In this document: positions 1 through 6,257 of the stretch, piece after piece
Position numbering within the stretch: the first letter of the stretch is position 1
Layout of the letters: each line of letters starts with the position of its first letter
Assembly (NCBI GenBank): GCA_003556985.1
Contig: PWPZ01000226.1
Span: 1 to 11,294, forward strand
DNA length: 11,294 bases
Direction of reading: 5' to 3'
Origin: Bacteroidota bacterium
GTDB taxonomy: Bacteria; Bacteroidota; Bacteroidia; Bacteroidales; PUMT01
The notes under the pieces: generated by a model
The model's database searches: none
What the model saw: the letters and a program-made list of their open reading frames with translations, nothing else
What the model was told of the DNA's origin: nothing
Translations under genes and position numbers: made by a program

Positions 1-153
1 CGTAACCGTACCCAACGTACGGAATGCCAGAAACCTGAATTGCTGTTCCTTCACTGATACGGCGTTGTTGATCCAATAGCTCTGAACAATAATGAGTCCA
101 CCAGTTGCTAAAGCCATAACCCCGATCAATACCCATAAGGTTTGTCTGCTCAT
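1..153 (-). CDS. Sensor histidine kinase, N-terminal fragment (partial)
   Basis: This is the first 51 codons of a gene that runs off the left edge of the window. It starts with ATG at 153 (MSRQTLWVLIGVMAL) and is followed by one hydrophobic helix at about residues 6-24, then QSYWINNAVSVKEQQF. A membrane helix followed by a Q-x-YWI motif and 'xKEQQF' is the usual beginning of Bacteroidota membrane sensor histidine kinases, which sense with an extracytoplasmic domain and pass phosphate from a kinase domain to a response regulator. Neither the sensor core nor the kinase domain is in the window, so the class call rests on this short N-terminus alone. A purine-rich GAAGG directly abuts the ATG. 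The next gene upstream on the same strand ends 197 bases away, so the kinase may have its own promoter. Confidence 0.55.
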   Translation of the reverse strand, partial: MSRQTLWVLIGVMALATGGLIIVQSYWINNAVSVKEQQFRFLAFRTLGTVT

Positions 154-179
154 CCTTCAGTAATTTTTTCTTGTAAATA

Positions 180-187
180 CAAATATA
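180..187 (-). promoter_or_regulatory. Possible -7 box for the histidine kinase gene
   Basis: Read on the minus strand this is TATATTTG, an exact match to the Bacteroidota -7 consensus TAnnTTTG. It lies 26 bases before the kinase start codon. I do not see a good TTTG at the expected distance upstream, so this is half a promoter at best. Confidence 0.3.
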
Positions 188-265
188 AACAGCAAAAAGT
201 TCATATATTATTCTTTAACACTTTTTAACGGGCGTCTCTAACACGTAAAAGCATCCTTGATTTTC

Positions 266-282
266 TTGTTGTTGAACAACAA
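266..282. repeat. Perfect palindrome TTGTTGTT-G-AACAACAA
   Basis: Two perfect 8-base arms flank a single central base in the spacer between the histidine kinase gene and the gene upstream of it. With so short a centre it resembles a dimeric protein-binding site more than an RNA hairpin. Its core TTGTTnAACAA recurs at 6223-6233 before purN. Confidence 0.45.
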
Positions 283-350
283 CTGGTTTTTTACAGTATG
301 GTTATCCTGATTATCTATAACGGAACGGATACAAAAAAGATTGTAACGTA

Positions 351-779
351 TCACTCCGGAGGGAGATTGCTGAAATACCTTTGATTTTTCGGGGGTATTT
401 CAAATACTGCCAGGACTAAATCTATTGATTTCAGATTTTGACTTATACTGGTAATAAATGAAGTGGTAGCATCTCCGAATACCTGCAGGAAAAAATCGAT
501 ATTCCTCATTTCTTTTATAAGAAACCCATCAGGGCATCTGTTGGAGATCAGGTTCATTCTCAGCGCCCTTTCATTATCGATAAATTGAAAAACTGAAAAT
601 TCGAGTGACTCTGTTTTGTCGTTACTATAAAGTACAAGGTTATCGGCTTTGCGGAAATTAAATCCCAGATTGCTGTTTATGGCCCAGCTCAGCCGGTAAT
701 CATTTTCATGGGAAGAAATGCCCATGAGCCTGTAGTGATTCTTTCCGGTGCCCTTCAGCTTATGGATCTTTTTTTTCAT
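351..779 (-). CDS. IPExxxVDY family protein (Bacteroidota-specific, function unknown)
   Basis: A 142-residue protein of a family known from Bacteroidota and named after a short conserved motif. The N-terminal half carries the family's typical run (HYRLMGISSHENDYRLSWAIN, here split: YRLMGISS at 16-23, then DYRLSWAIN at 27-35). The naming motif appears at residues 88-96 as IKEMRNIDF followed by FLQV, so it departs from the consensus by P to K, V to I and Y to F. There is no signal peptide or membrane helix, so it is probably cytoplasmic. I chose the ATG at 779 over an in-frame GTG at 815 because family similarity begins at MKKKIHKLK and the 12 extra residues are only basic and histidine-rich. 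From memory, in many relatives this gene directly follows rnc in the acpP-fabF-rnc cluster; here a plus-strand transporter pair lies between them. Its biochemical role is not known to me. Confidence 0.75.
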   Translation of the reverse strand: MKKKIHKLKGTGKNHYRLMGISSHENDYRLSWAINSNLGFNFRKADNLVLYSNDKTESLEFSVFQFIDNERALRMNLISNRCPDGFLIKEMRNIDFFLQVFGDATTSFITSISQNLKSIDLVLAVFEIPPKNQRYFSNLPPE

Positions 780-815
780 ATGTAAATTATAGTGGTGTCT
801 CCTTTTGCAAGTCAC

Positions 816-1076
816 TGCAATATATTAAAAAAAAACAATTAGTCGTTCGACAGCCGGTTATGAAATCGCAACTGCGTACTAAAGATATCGGGTATGCACC
901 AGGCTTATCTTAAATATCAGGGATTTTGGGTGGTGATCATGACCTGGAGGCCAAATAGGGCTTGGAAAATATTTCCCCGTTAAGGGGTGGTCCAAAAGGA
1001 TATTTTACATATATTGTATGTTTATATGAGGGGAAGATAATGAAGGGTTGAAAAACAGAACCTGAAAATCTCATAA
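816..1076. other. Divergent intergenic region
   Basis: A 261-base spacer between the minus-strand IPExxxVDY gene and the plus-strand permease, so it should hold promoters for both. I see no full TTTG/TAnnTTTG pair. TATGTTTA at 1017-1024 is a 7 of 8 match to the -7 consensus on the plus strand, and a small CCCC-GTTAA-GGGG hairpin lies shortly before it. No convincing small gene. Confidence 0.35.
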
Positions 1077-2534
1077 ATGCACCAGTTATTGACCCATCAG
1101 CGAAAGGAAAAGCTTCGTTCGCCTTTCTGGACAAAAAACATTCTTTTAAACATATTATTGGGTTTCGTGGGCTTTTGGCTCTTTATAATGGCCCTGTCTG
1201 CAGGCTTAGCAGCAATCCGGATAATAGCGGAGTTTTATAGTGACCTTGATGCCACTGAAGTGTTTACGGGACTGCTTTTTTATTTCTTTGTGTTTGATCT
1301 TATCAGCCGTTTTCTTATTCAGAAGCTGCCTGCCATGTCAATCCAGCCTTACCGCACCCTCCCGGTAAGCAGGATGAAGCTGCTGCATTATCCCCTTATC
1401 AGGAGTGTTTTCAGTTTTTTTAATCTTCTTCCCTTTTTTCTTATCATGCCCTTTTTCATCATGGTCGTTTGTGCCGGCAAACCTGCATTTTTCAGCCTTG
1501 CGTGGATCATTACCCTTGTCTGCTTTATTGGTGTCAATAATTTCCTGAATTTTTCGATAAAAAAATATTTCATTAAGAAACCGGTATTGATACTCCTTTT
1601 GTTTTTTATAACCGGAACCCTGTTGTTTCTGGATTTGCAGGAGATATTTCAGTTCTCACCATGGTTTGCAAAGTTCACTATGTATATTGCCGGTAATCCT
1701 CCGCTTGTCATATTGCCGGTTTCAATGGTAATACTTGCCTATAGGCTGGCCTATAGTACAATGAAAAAGAATTACTATCCTGAAGAAGCACCGGGTTCGC
1801 GCACAATAACCGGCGGTTTTTCATTTCTGAGCAGGTATGGCGAGACAGGTGAACTCCTTGGCATCGAACTAAAGATGATCCTCCGTAATAAGCGCCCCCG
1901 GTCGGTGATGATCTTCAGCCTGATATTCCTGGGGTACGGATTGCTTTTGTATGATGATTTGGATAATATTATTAAGCTATTGATGGGAGGATTTCTGCTG
2001 ACCTTTGCTTTTGCACTGAATTACGGGCAATTCCTTTTTTCATGGGAAGGTACTTATTTCGATAGTTACCTGGCAAACAAGATATCGGCATATCATTATA
2101 TAAGGTCGAAATACCTTTTTTTTGCAGCGGCCGGTATAATCGGTTTTCTGCTAACCTTACCCTATATACTTATCTCCCCTAAAATATTTTTTGTCAATCT
2201 GTCGATGCTATTATACAATGCCGGCGTTTCATCAATTCTGTTGTTATTTCTTTGTACCAATAATTCCACGAGTATCGATTTGGGGAAAAGCCAGTTTATG
2301 AATTATCAGGGAACTGGTGCCATCCAGTTTTTAATGATAATTCCCCTAATTGGTATACCCATTGGCATTCATATAATATTCCTGATCCTGGGTATCAGAC
2401 ATTACACTATACCGGGCCTGGGCATACTTGGTTTGATCGGGATTATCTTCTCAAGGTACCTGCTGCAGATGGTGGTTAATCTTTTTTTATCAAGAAAATA
2501 TACAATGGCCTCAGGATTCAGGAAAATAAACTGA
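1077..2534 (+). CDS. DUF5687 family protein, probable ABC transporter permease
   Basis: A 485-residue multi-pass membrane protein. Its start, MHQLLTHQRKEKLRSPFW, and the later segments SIQPYRTLPVSR (about 96-107), FNLLPFF and NYQGTGAIQFL match what I know of DUF5687, a Bacteroidota family similar to ABC-2-type permeases. About a dozen hydrophobic helices can be seen, for example near residues 24-48, 62-82, 113-133, 136-157, 168-187, 205-225, 275-293, 302-322, 347-368, 374-394, 413-440 and 444-470, with a longer polar cytoplasmic stretch between about 226 and 270. It is followed on the same strand, after 125 bases, by an ABC ATPase that lacks a membrane domain, so the two probably form one transporter. 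The substrate cannot be read from the sequence. Start codon is ATG after an A-rich leader without a Shine-Dalgarno sequence, as usual in this phylum. Confidence 0.8.
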   Translation: MHQLLTHQRKEKLRSPFWTKNILLNILLGFVGFWLFIMALSAGLAAIRIIAEFYSDLDATEVFTGLLFYFFVFDLISRFLIQKLPAMSIQPYRTLPVSRMKLLHYPLIRSVFSFFNLLPFFLIMPFFIMVVCAGKPAFFSLAWIITLVCFIGVNNFLNFSIKKYFIKKPVLILLLFFITGTLLFLDLQEIFQFSPWFAKFTMYIAGNPPLVILPVSMVILAYRLAYSTMKKNYYPEEAPGSRTITGGFSFLSRYGETGELLGIELKMILRNKRPRSVMIFSLIFLGYGLLLYDDLDNIIKLLMGGFLLTFAFALNYGQFLFSWEGTYFDSYLANKISAYHYIRSKYLFFAAAGIIGFLLTLPYILISPKIFFVNLSMLLYNAGVSSILLLFLCTNNSTSIDLGKSQFMNYQGTGAIQFLMIIPLIGIPIGIHIIFLILGIRHYTIPGLGILGLIGIIFSRYLLQMVVNLFLSRKYTMASGFRKIN

Positions 2535-2659
2535 ATCACCAGGGTAAGACAGCCTTGCACCTGGTAAATAATCGTTTTTTCAGTATTGATCAGGACTGCT
2601 TTACAACGTCTGAATAATTCGGGTGTTTTTTTACTAAAAAACCAAACATTTAAACTATC

Positions 2660-3361
2660 ATGATAGAATTCAATAACATTAAGAAAGTTTATGGCGCCAA
2701 ATTCTCCCTGTCAATCCCTGATCTGGTAATTTCAGAAAAAGAACTTGTCGGACTGGTGGGAAATAACGGGGCCGGTAAAACTACCCTGCTGAGCCTCGGG
2801 CTCGATCTGATCCAGCCAACAACCGGATCGGTATCATCAAGGGGAATAATGGTTTCCGATGGCGATGACTGGAAGAGCTATACAGGATCATATCTGAATG
2901 AAAGCTTTCTAATTCCATTTCTTACTCCCATGGAATTCCTTGGGTTTATCGGCAGACTGCATGGAAAAAACCGTTCCGATATCATGGAATTTTTAGATCA
3001 GAATTCAGGGTTTTACATGGAAAATATCGGATCAACAAAATATATCAGGGAGCTTTCGGCCGGAAATAAGAACAAAATTGGAATACTTGCTGCATTGCTC
3101 CCTGATCCTCGAATAGTGATACTTGATGAACCTTTTTCCAACCTTGATCCGGGATCCCGGTCATGGCTGAAAGCAAAACTCATGAAGCTTCACCGGGAGG
3201 GTGTCACCATTATTATATCCAGCCACGACCTGAATCATGTAACGGAGATCTGCAGCCGCATTTTGTTGCTGGATAACGGCAATATCATTAAAGACATAAA
3301 AACCAATGAGGAAACACTTCAGGAACTGGAAAACTATTTCAATGTAATGATTCCTTCCTGA
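2660..3361 (+). CDS. ABC transporter ATP-binding protein
   Basis: A 233-residue stand-alone ATPase of the CcmA/ABC-2 type that should energise the DUF5687 permease just upstream. Visible motifs in order: Walker A GNNGAGKTT (34-42), Q-loop region with YLNES (78-82) where N80 or E81 sits in place of the usual glutamine, signature LSAGNKNK (132-139) instead of LSGGQ, Walker B VILDEPFSNLD (153-163) with catalytic Glu157, and H-loop His189 in ISSHD. Loss of the strict LSGGQ and of the Q-loop glutamine is common in this ATPase group, so the enzyme is probably active. The 125-base gap to the permease contains a 6-bp stem (ACCAGG/CCTGGT, 2538-2565) and a GTTTTTT/AAAAAAC stem just before the gene (2625-2642); these could reduce read-through or affect translation, but both are weak. 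The next gene, rnc, converges on it. Confidence 0.9.
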   Translation: MIEFNNIKKVYGAKFSLSIPDLVISEKELVGLVGNNGAGKTTLLSLGLDLIQPTTGSVSSRGIMVSDGDDWKSYTGSYLNESFLIPFLTPMEFLGFIGRLHGKNRSDIMEFLDQNSGFYMENIGSTKYIRELSAGNKNKIGILAALLPDPRIVILDEPFSNLDPGSRSWLKAKLMKLHREGVTIIISSHDLNHVTEICSRILLLDNGNIIKDIKTNEETLQELENYFNVMIPS

Positions 3362-3531
3362 AATTGAGGTTTATAAATTTGAAATAAGGGTTGGATTTTT
3401 CCGGGTGAATCTGCGCTTAGTGAAAAGGCTGCGGCTTCGTTGACCTATGAAGAAAAATGATAAATAAAACAGGGGGTAAATCCGTTTTTAAATCCTGTAC
3501 ATGAATTACTTATGCTGTGATTAATTTAAAA

Positions 3532-3554
3532 TTAACCTGTTTTATCAGGGTTAA
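3532..3554 (-). terminator. Weak Rho-independent terminator after rnc
   Basis: On the minus strand, 9 bases past the rnc stop, TTAACCCTG and CAGGTTAA form an 8-bp stem with one bulged C around the loop ATAAAA, followed by TTTTAAATTA. The stem is AT-rich and the T tract short, so termination may be partial. It lies in a 202-base spacer between convergent genes. Confidence 0.45.
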
Positions 3555-3563
3555 AAAGAGTAG

Positions 3564-4292
3564 TCAGCAGGGAAGATTATTTAATGCCTGTCTGGCAGCA
3601 TGTTGTTGAGCCTCCTTTTTTGTGGCACCCCTGCCTTTCCCTGCAATTGTATTCATGATTTGTATGGTAGAGGCAAAGGCAGGCTGAAGGTTAGCATCGT
3701 CGGTCATTTCATAACTTTCAAAGCTGATTTCCTTTTTGTTTTTCTGCCCCCATTGGATGATCCGGCTCTTGTAGTCCATATCTTCGCATTCCAGCTCATC
3801 AAGGTTAAGGAAAGTGTGAAGAATTTTGTCGATTATAAATCGCTTTGCCCCGTTAAAACCCCTGTCTACAAAAATTGCTCCGATAAAAGCTTCCAGGGCA
3901 TTTCCGTAAATATGTTTTTTAGTGGGAACTGATTTCCCGGGCAAAATGATCATTTTATCAAAACCCATCTTCAGTGCAATCCTGTTCAAATTCTCCCGGC
4001 TTACCAGCCTGGCTCTCATTTTGGTCAGAAAGCCCTCATTACATTCAGGATATCTGGAGAAAAGATAATCGGCAATAACAGCGCTTAATATTGCATCACC
4101 CAGATATTCCAGCCTTTCATTATTAAAGTTCAGGTTCTCTGCGGATAAGCTGACAAGAGATTTATGAGTAAGTGCGCAGCGGTAAAGTTCGGCATTACCC
4201 GGAATGAATCCCGTCAGCATGAAAATCTTCATGTTAATGCGGGATTTCCGGAAGGTCCGAATCTTTATAAAATTAAATAGTGTGTTGAACAC
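3564..4292 (-). CDS. rnc: Ribonuclease III
   Basis: A 242-residue double-strand-specific endoribonuclease that processes rRNA precursors and some mRNAs. The catalytic domain covers about residues 20-165 and contains the signature NERLEYLGDA (58-67), with metal-binding or catalytic candidates Glu59, Glu62, Asp66, Glu86 (EGFLTKMRARLVS) and Glu134. A double-stranded RNA-binding domain follows at about 173-242, ending in GKGRGATKKEAQQHAARQAL. The position equal to E. coli Asp114 is Asn131 (YGNALEAFIGAIF); I recall Asn here in other Bacteroidota enzymes, so it is probably a lineage trait. The start is GTG at 4292; the alternative ATG at residue 21 would cut off the N-terminal stretch (IKIRTFRKSR) that relatives also have. 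Only 6 bases separate it from fabF, so the two are co-transcribed and probably translationally coupled. Confidence 0.95.
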   Translation of the reverse strand: MFNTLFNFIKIRTFRKSRINMKIFMLTGFIPGNAELYRCALTHKSLVSLSAENLNFNNERLEYLGDAILSAVIADYLFSRYPECNEGFLTKMRARLVSRENLNRIALKMGFDKMIILPGKSVPTKKHIYGNALEAFIGAIFVDRGFNGAKRFIIDKILHTFLNLDELECEDMDYKSRIIQWGQKNKKEISFESYEMTDDANLQPAFASTIQIMNTIAGKGRGATKKEAQQHAARQALNNLPC

Positions 4293-4298
4293 GAAGAA

Positions 4299-5549
4299 CT
4301 ATTGGATGGTTTTAAAAATCACCGATGAATTATGTCCTCCAAAGCCAAAGGTGTTGCTTAAAGCTGTATTTACATTCCTGCTTTGTGCTTTGTTAAAGGT
4401 ATAATTCATATTATAGTCGATATCAGGATCTTCGTTGGCAAAATTTATGGTGGGAGGAACTGTATTATGCTTTATAGCCAAAATTGCTGCAATTGCTTCC
4501 ACTGCACCTGCGGCTCCAAGCAAATGGCCTGTCATCGATTTTGTTGCGCTGATATTCAGTTTATAGGCATGTTCGCCAAATACTGTCTTGATTCCCTTGA
4601 TTTCGGCTATGTCGCCAAGAGGGGTTGCCGTGCCATGAACATTAATGTAATCGACATCTTCGGGCTTTAACCCTGCATCCTCCAAAGCGTTTTTCATTAC
4701 CAGGGCTGCGCCCTGCCCTTCCGGATGGGGTGCAGTAAGGTGGTGGGCATCCGCACTCATTCCTCCTCCTGCTATTTCGGCATAGATAGTTGCTCCGCGC
4801 TGAACCGCATGTTCATATTCTTCCAGTATCAGGGCACAGCCTCCCTCGCCCATTACAAACCCGTCTCTCGTAACATCAAACGGACGGGACGCTGTTTTGT
4901 ATTCATCGTTATTGGTCGAGAGGGCCTGCATGGCATTAAATCCTCCCACACCGGCTTCATTGATGGCAGCTTCCGAACCACCGGTGATAAAAATTTTTGC
5001 TTTGCCAAGTCTTATATAGGTAAGGGCATCTATAAGTGCATTTGTTGAAGATGCGCAAGCCGAAACGGTACTGAAGTTGGGCCCCCTGAAGCCATATTTG
5101 ATGGAAATATGACCCGCTGCGATGTCGGAGATCATCTTGGGAATAAAAAACGGACTGAAACGTGGCGTATCATCACCTTTGGCAAAACCACGAATTTCCT
5201 CGAAAAAAGTCTGTAGTCCGCCAATCCCCGAAGCCCAAATAACTCCGGCCTTTTCCTTATCAATATCTGAAAGGTCAAGCCGGGAATCCTTAATTGCCTC
5301 ATCGGTGGCAATTAAGGCAAATTGAGCGTAGATGTCAAGTTTCCTGGCTTCTTTCCTTTCAAAATGCTGGCTTACCTCATAGTTTTTAACTTCACAGGCA
5401 AACTTGGTTTTGAACTTTTCTGTATCGAAACGAGTTATCAGGTCTGAACCACTTACTCCATTTTTCAGATTTTCCCATAATTCATTTGTATTGTTACCTA
5501 AAGGTGTAATTGCTCCAAGACCTGTTATAACTACCCGTTTCAATTCCAT
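4299..5549 (-). CDS. fabF: Beta-ketoacyl-ACP synthase II
   Basis: A 416-residue condensing enzyme that extends acyl-ACP with malonyl-ACP in type II fatty acid synthesis in the cytoplasm. It has the thiolase fold throughout. The active-site cysteine is Cys165 in STVSACASS, and the two catalytic histidines are His305 (NVHGTATPLGD) and His342 (KSMTGHLLGA), with the conserved Lys337. The N-terminus RVVITGLGAITPLG and length are normal for FabF; a Cys-His-His triad and the GTATPLGD motif separate it from FabH. The start is the ATG at 5549. It lies 32 bases downstream of acpP, its substrate carrier, and 6 bases upstream of rnc, so the three form one operon. A perfect inverted repeat lies in its 5' part (codons for about residues 78-87). 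Confidence 0.97.
   Translation of the reverse strand: MELKRVVITGLGAITPLGNNTNELWENLKNGVSGSDLITRFDTEKFKTKFACEVKNYEVSQHFERKEARKLDIYAQFALIATDEAIKDSRLDLSDIDKEKAGVIWASGIGGLQTFFEEIRGFAKGDDTPRFSPFFIPKMISDIAAGHISIKYGFRGPNFSTVSACASSTNALIDALTYIRLGKAKIFITGGSEAAINEAGVGGFNAMQALSTNNDEYKTASRPFDVTRDGFVMGEGGCALILEEYEHAVQRGATIYAEIAGGGMSADAHHLTAPHPEGQGAALVMKNALEDAGLKPEDVDYINVHGTATPLGDIAEIKGIKTVFGEHAYKLNISATKSMTGHLLGAAGAVEAIAAILAIKHNTVPPTINFANEDPDIDYNMNYTFNKAQSRNVNTALSNTFGFGGHNSSVIFKTIQ
5288..5317 (-). repeat. Perfect 11-bp inverted repeat inside fabF
   Basis: The arms CCTTAATTGCC (5288-5298) and GGCAATTAAGG (5307-5317) are exact reverse complements around an 8-base loop, read in mRNA as ACCGATGA. It is inside coding sequence (residues ALIATDEAIKD). 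In the mRNA it would form a stable stem-loop in an operon that also encodes RNase III. Confidence 0.6.
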
Positions 5550-5581
5550 ATTTAATTATTTAAAAATCTTGTGATGATTAA

Positions 5582-5818
5582 TTACTTTGTGTTTTCCTCA
5601 AGAAACTTTACGGCTTCTCCAACAGTGCTTATTTGCTCAGCTTTGTCGTCAGGAATAGACATGTTGAATTCTTTTTCAAATTCCATAATTAACTCAACCG
5701 TATCCAGGGAGTCTGCACCCAAATCGTTTGTAAAGCTGGCTTCAGGTGTAACTTCGCTTTCATCAACTCCAAGCTTATCAACAATGATTGCTTTTACTCT
5801 TGATGCAATGTCTGACAT
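5582..5818 (-). CDS. acpP: Acyl carrier protein
   Basis: A 78-residue acidic carrier that holds growing acyl chains as thioesters on 4'-phosphopantetheine. The attachment site is Ser37 in LGADSLDTVEL, and the surrounding helix-2 acidic residues that dock FabF and other enzymes are present. The length is that of ordinary bacterial AcpP, the start is ATG at 5818, and the leader AATTAAAACTTAT has no Shine-Dalgarno sequence. It is the first gene of the acpP-fabF-rnc operon, and a candidate promoter lies about 40 bases upstream. purN points the other way on the far side of a 439-base spacer. Confidence 0.97.
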   Translation of the reverse strand: MSDIASRVKAIIVDKLGVDESEVTPEASFTNDLGADSLDTVELIMEFEKEFNMSIPDDKAEQISTVGEAVKFLEENTK

Positions 5819-5857
5819 AACATATAAGTTTTAATTAGTAATAAAATTTTAACTTTG

Positions 5858-5888
5858 CAAAGAAAGATATTCTGGCAATATTAACAAA
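5858..5888 (-). promoter_or_regulatory. Candidate promoter of the acpP-fabF-rnc operon
   Basis: On the minus strand, TTTG (5885-5888) is followed after 19 bases by TTTCTTTG (5858-5865), 7 of 8 to the Bacteroidota -7 consensus TAnnTTTG, with spacing in the normal range. Transcription would begin near 5851, leaving a leader of about 30 bases before acpP. Confidence 0.5.
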
Positions 5889-5955
5889 CATTTTTTGTCA
5901 TTTTTTGACCGGTTTTTGTAAGATGACTCTAATAGATAGATATTTACTATATTAT

Positions 5956-5986
5956 AATTCGAACGAAATTTTATTTCGGACGAATT
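5956..5986. repeat. Hairpin with a 2x2 internal loop
   Basis: AATTCG-AA-CGAAA, loop TTTTA, TTTCG-GA-CGAATT: eleven pairs interrupted by a symmetrical AA/GA internal loop, followed on the plus strand by TTTC. No plus-strand gene ends upstream of it, so a terminator role is not obvious; it could be an operator or part of an RNA. Confidence 0.4.
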
Positions 5987-6221
5987 TTTCAGAATAGATC
6001 AAAATTTTTAAGCATTTGATAATAACTGTTTCTGGAAGCAGCATCATTTCTGTCACTAATTTTTGCTCAGATTAAAGACACATGGAACACTAATGTCAGC
6101 TATTCAGAAACAGATACAGGCCTTAATTATGTTAAAGGCACATGCGGCCCTGTCGGTTTAATTGTCACCGCTGATGCCGGAATGTGGAACGATAGTTAGA
6201 ATAAATGTTGTTATGGTAAGC

Positions 6222-6234
6222 ATTGTTAAACAAT
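6222..6234. repeat. Short palindrome ATTGTT-A-AACAAT upstream of purN
   Basis: Perfect 6-base arms around one base, 24 bases before the purN start codon, where an operator would fit. Its core TTGTTnAACAA is shared with the palindrome at 266-282. Confidence 0.35.
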
Positions 6235-6257
6235 AGTTAAATTAAATAATACCTTTT

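Larger units (their letters stand above)
5819..6257. other. Gene-free divergent spacer between acpP and purN
   Basis: This 439-base stretch contains the acpP promoter near its left end, a hairpin at 5956-5986, and a short palindrome at 6222-6234 near purN. The part from about 6026 to 6199 is less AT-rich and has one frame open for 57 codons without any usual start codon; it could be a gene remnant or chance. I see no full promoter match for purN, no tRNA and no recognisable riboswitch. Confidence 0.5.

Noticed and set aside
780..815. Longer IPExxxVDY protein starting at a GTG at 815
   Set aside because: The 12 extra residues are basic, do not resemble the family, and an ATG exists where family similarity begins.
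937..1134. Minus-strand 65-codon frame between the IPExxxVDY gene and the permease
   Set aside because: It starts inside the permease gene on the other strand, has no recognisable domain, and would lie in a promoter region.
2656..2665. Palindrome TATCATGATA around the ATPase start codon
   Set aside because: A 10-base AT-rich palindrome is expected several times by chance in a window this long and has no supporting context.
3464..3545. Inverted repeat ATAAAACAGG / CCTGTTTTAT, 62 bases apart, between the ABC ATPase gene and rnc
   Set aside because: Considered as ends of an inserted element, but it encloses no gene, shows no target-site duplication, and its right arm overlaps the rnc terminator.
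3600..3932. Plus-strand 110-codon frame opposite rnc
   Set aside because: It is fully antisense to conserved RNase III sequence, and I recognise nothing in its translation.
5571..5834. Plus-strand 87-codon frame opposite acpP
   Set aside because: It mirrors the highly conserved acpP codons; its serine-rich composition is what antisense of acpP gives.
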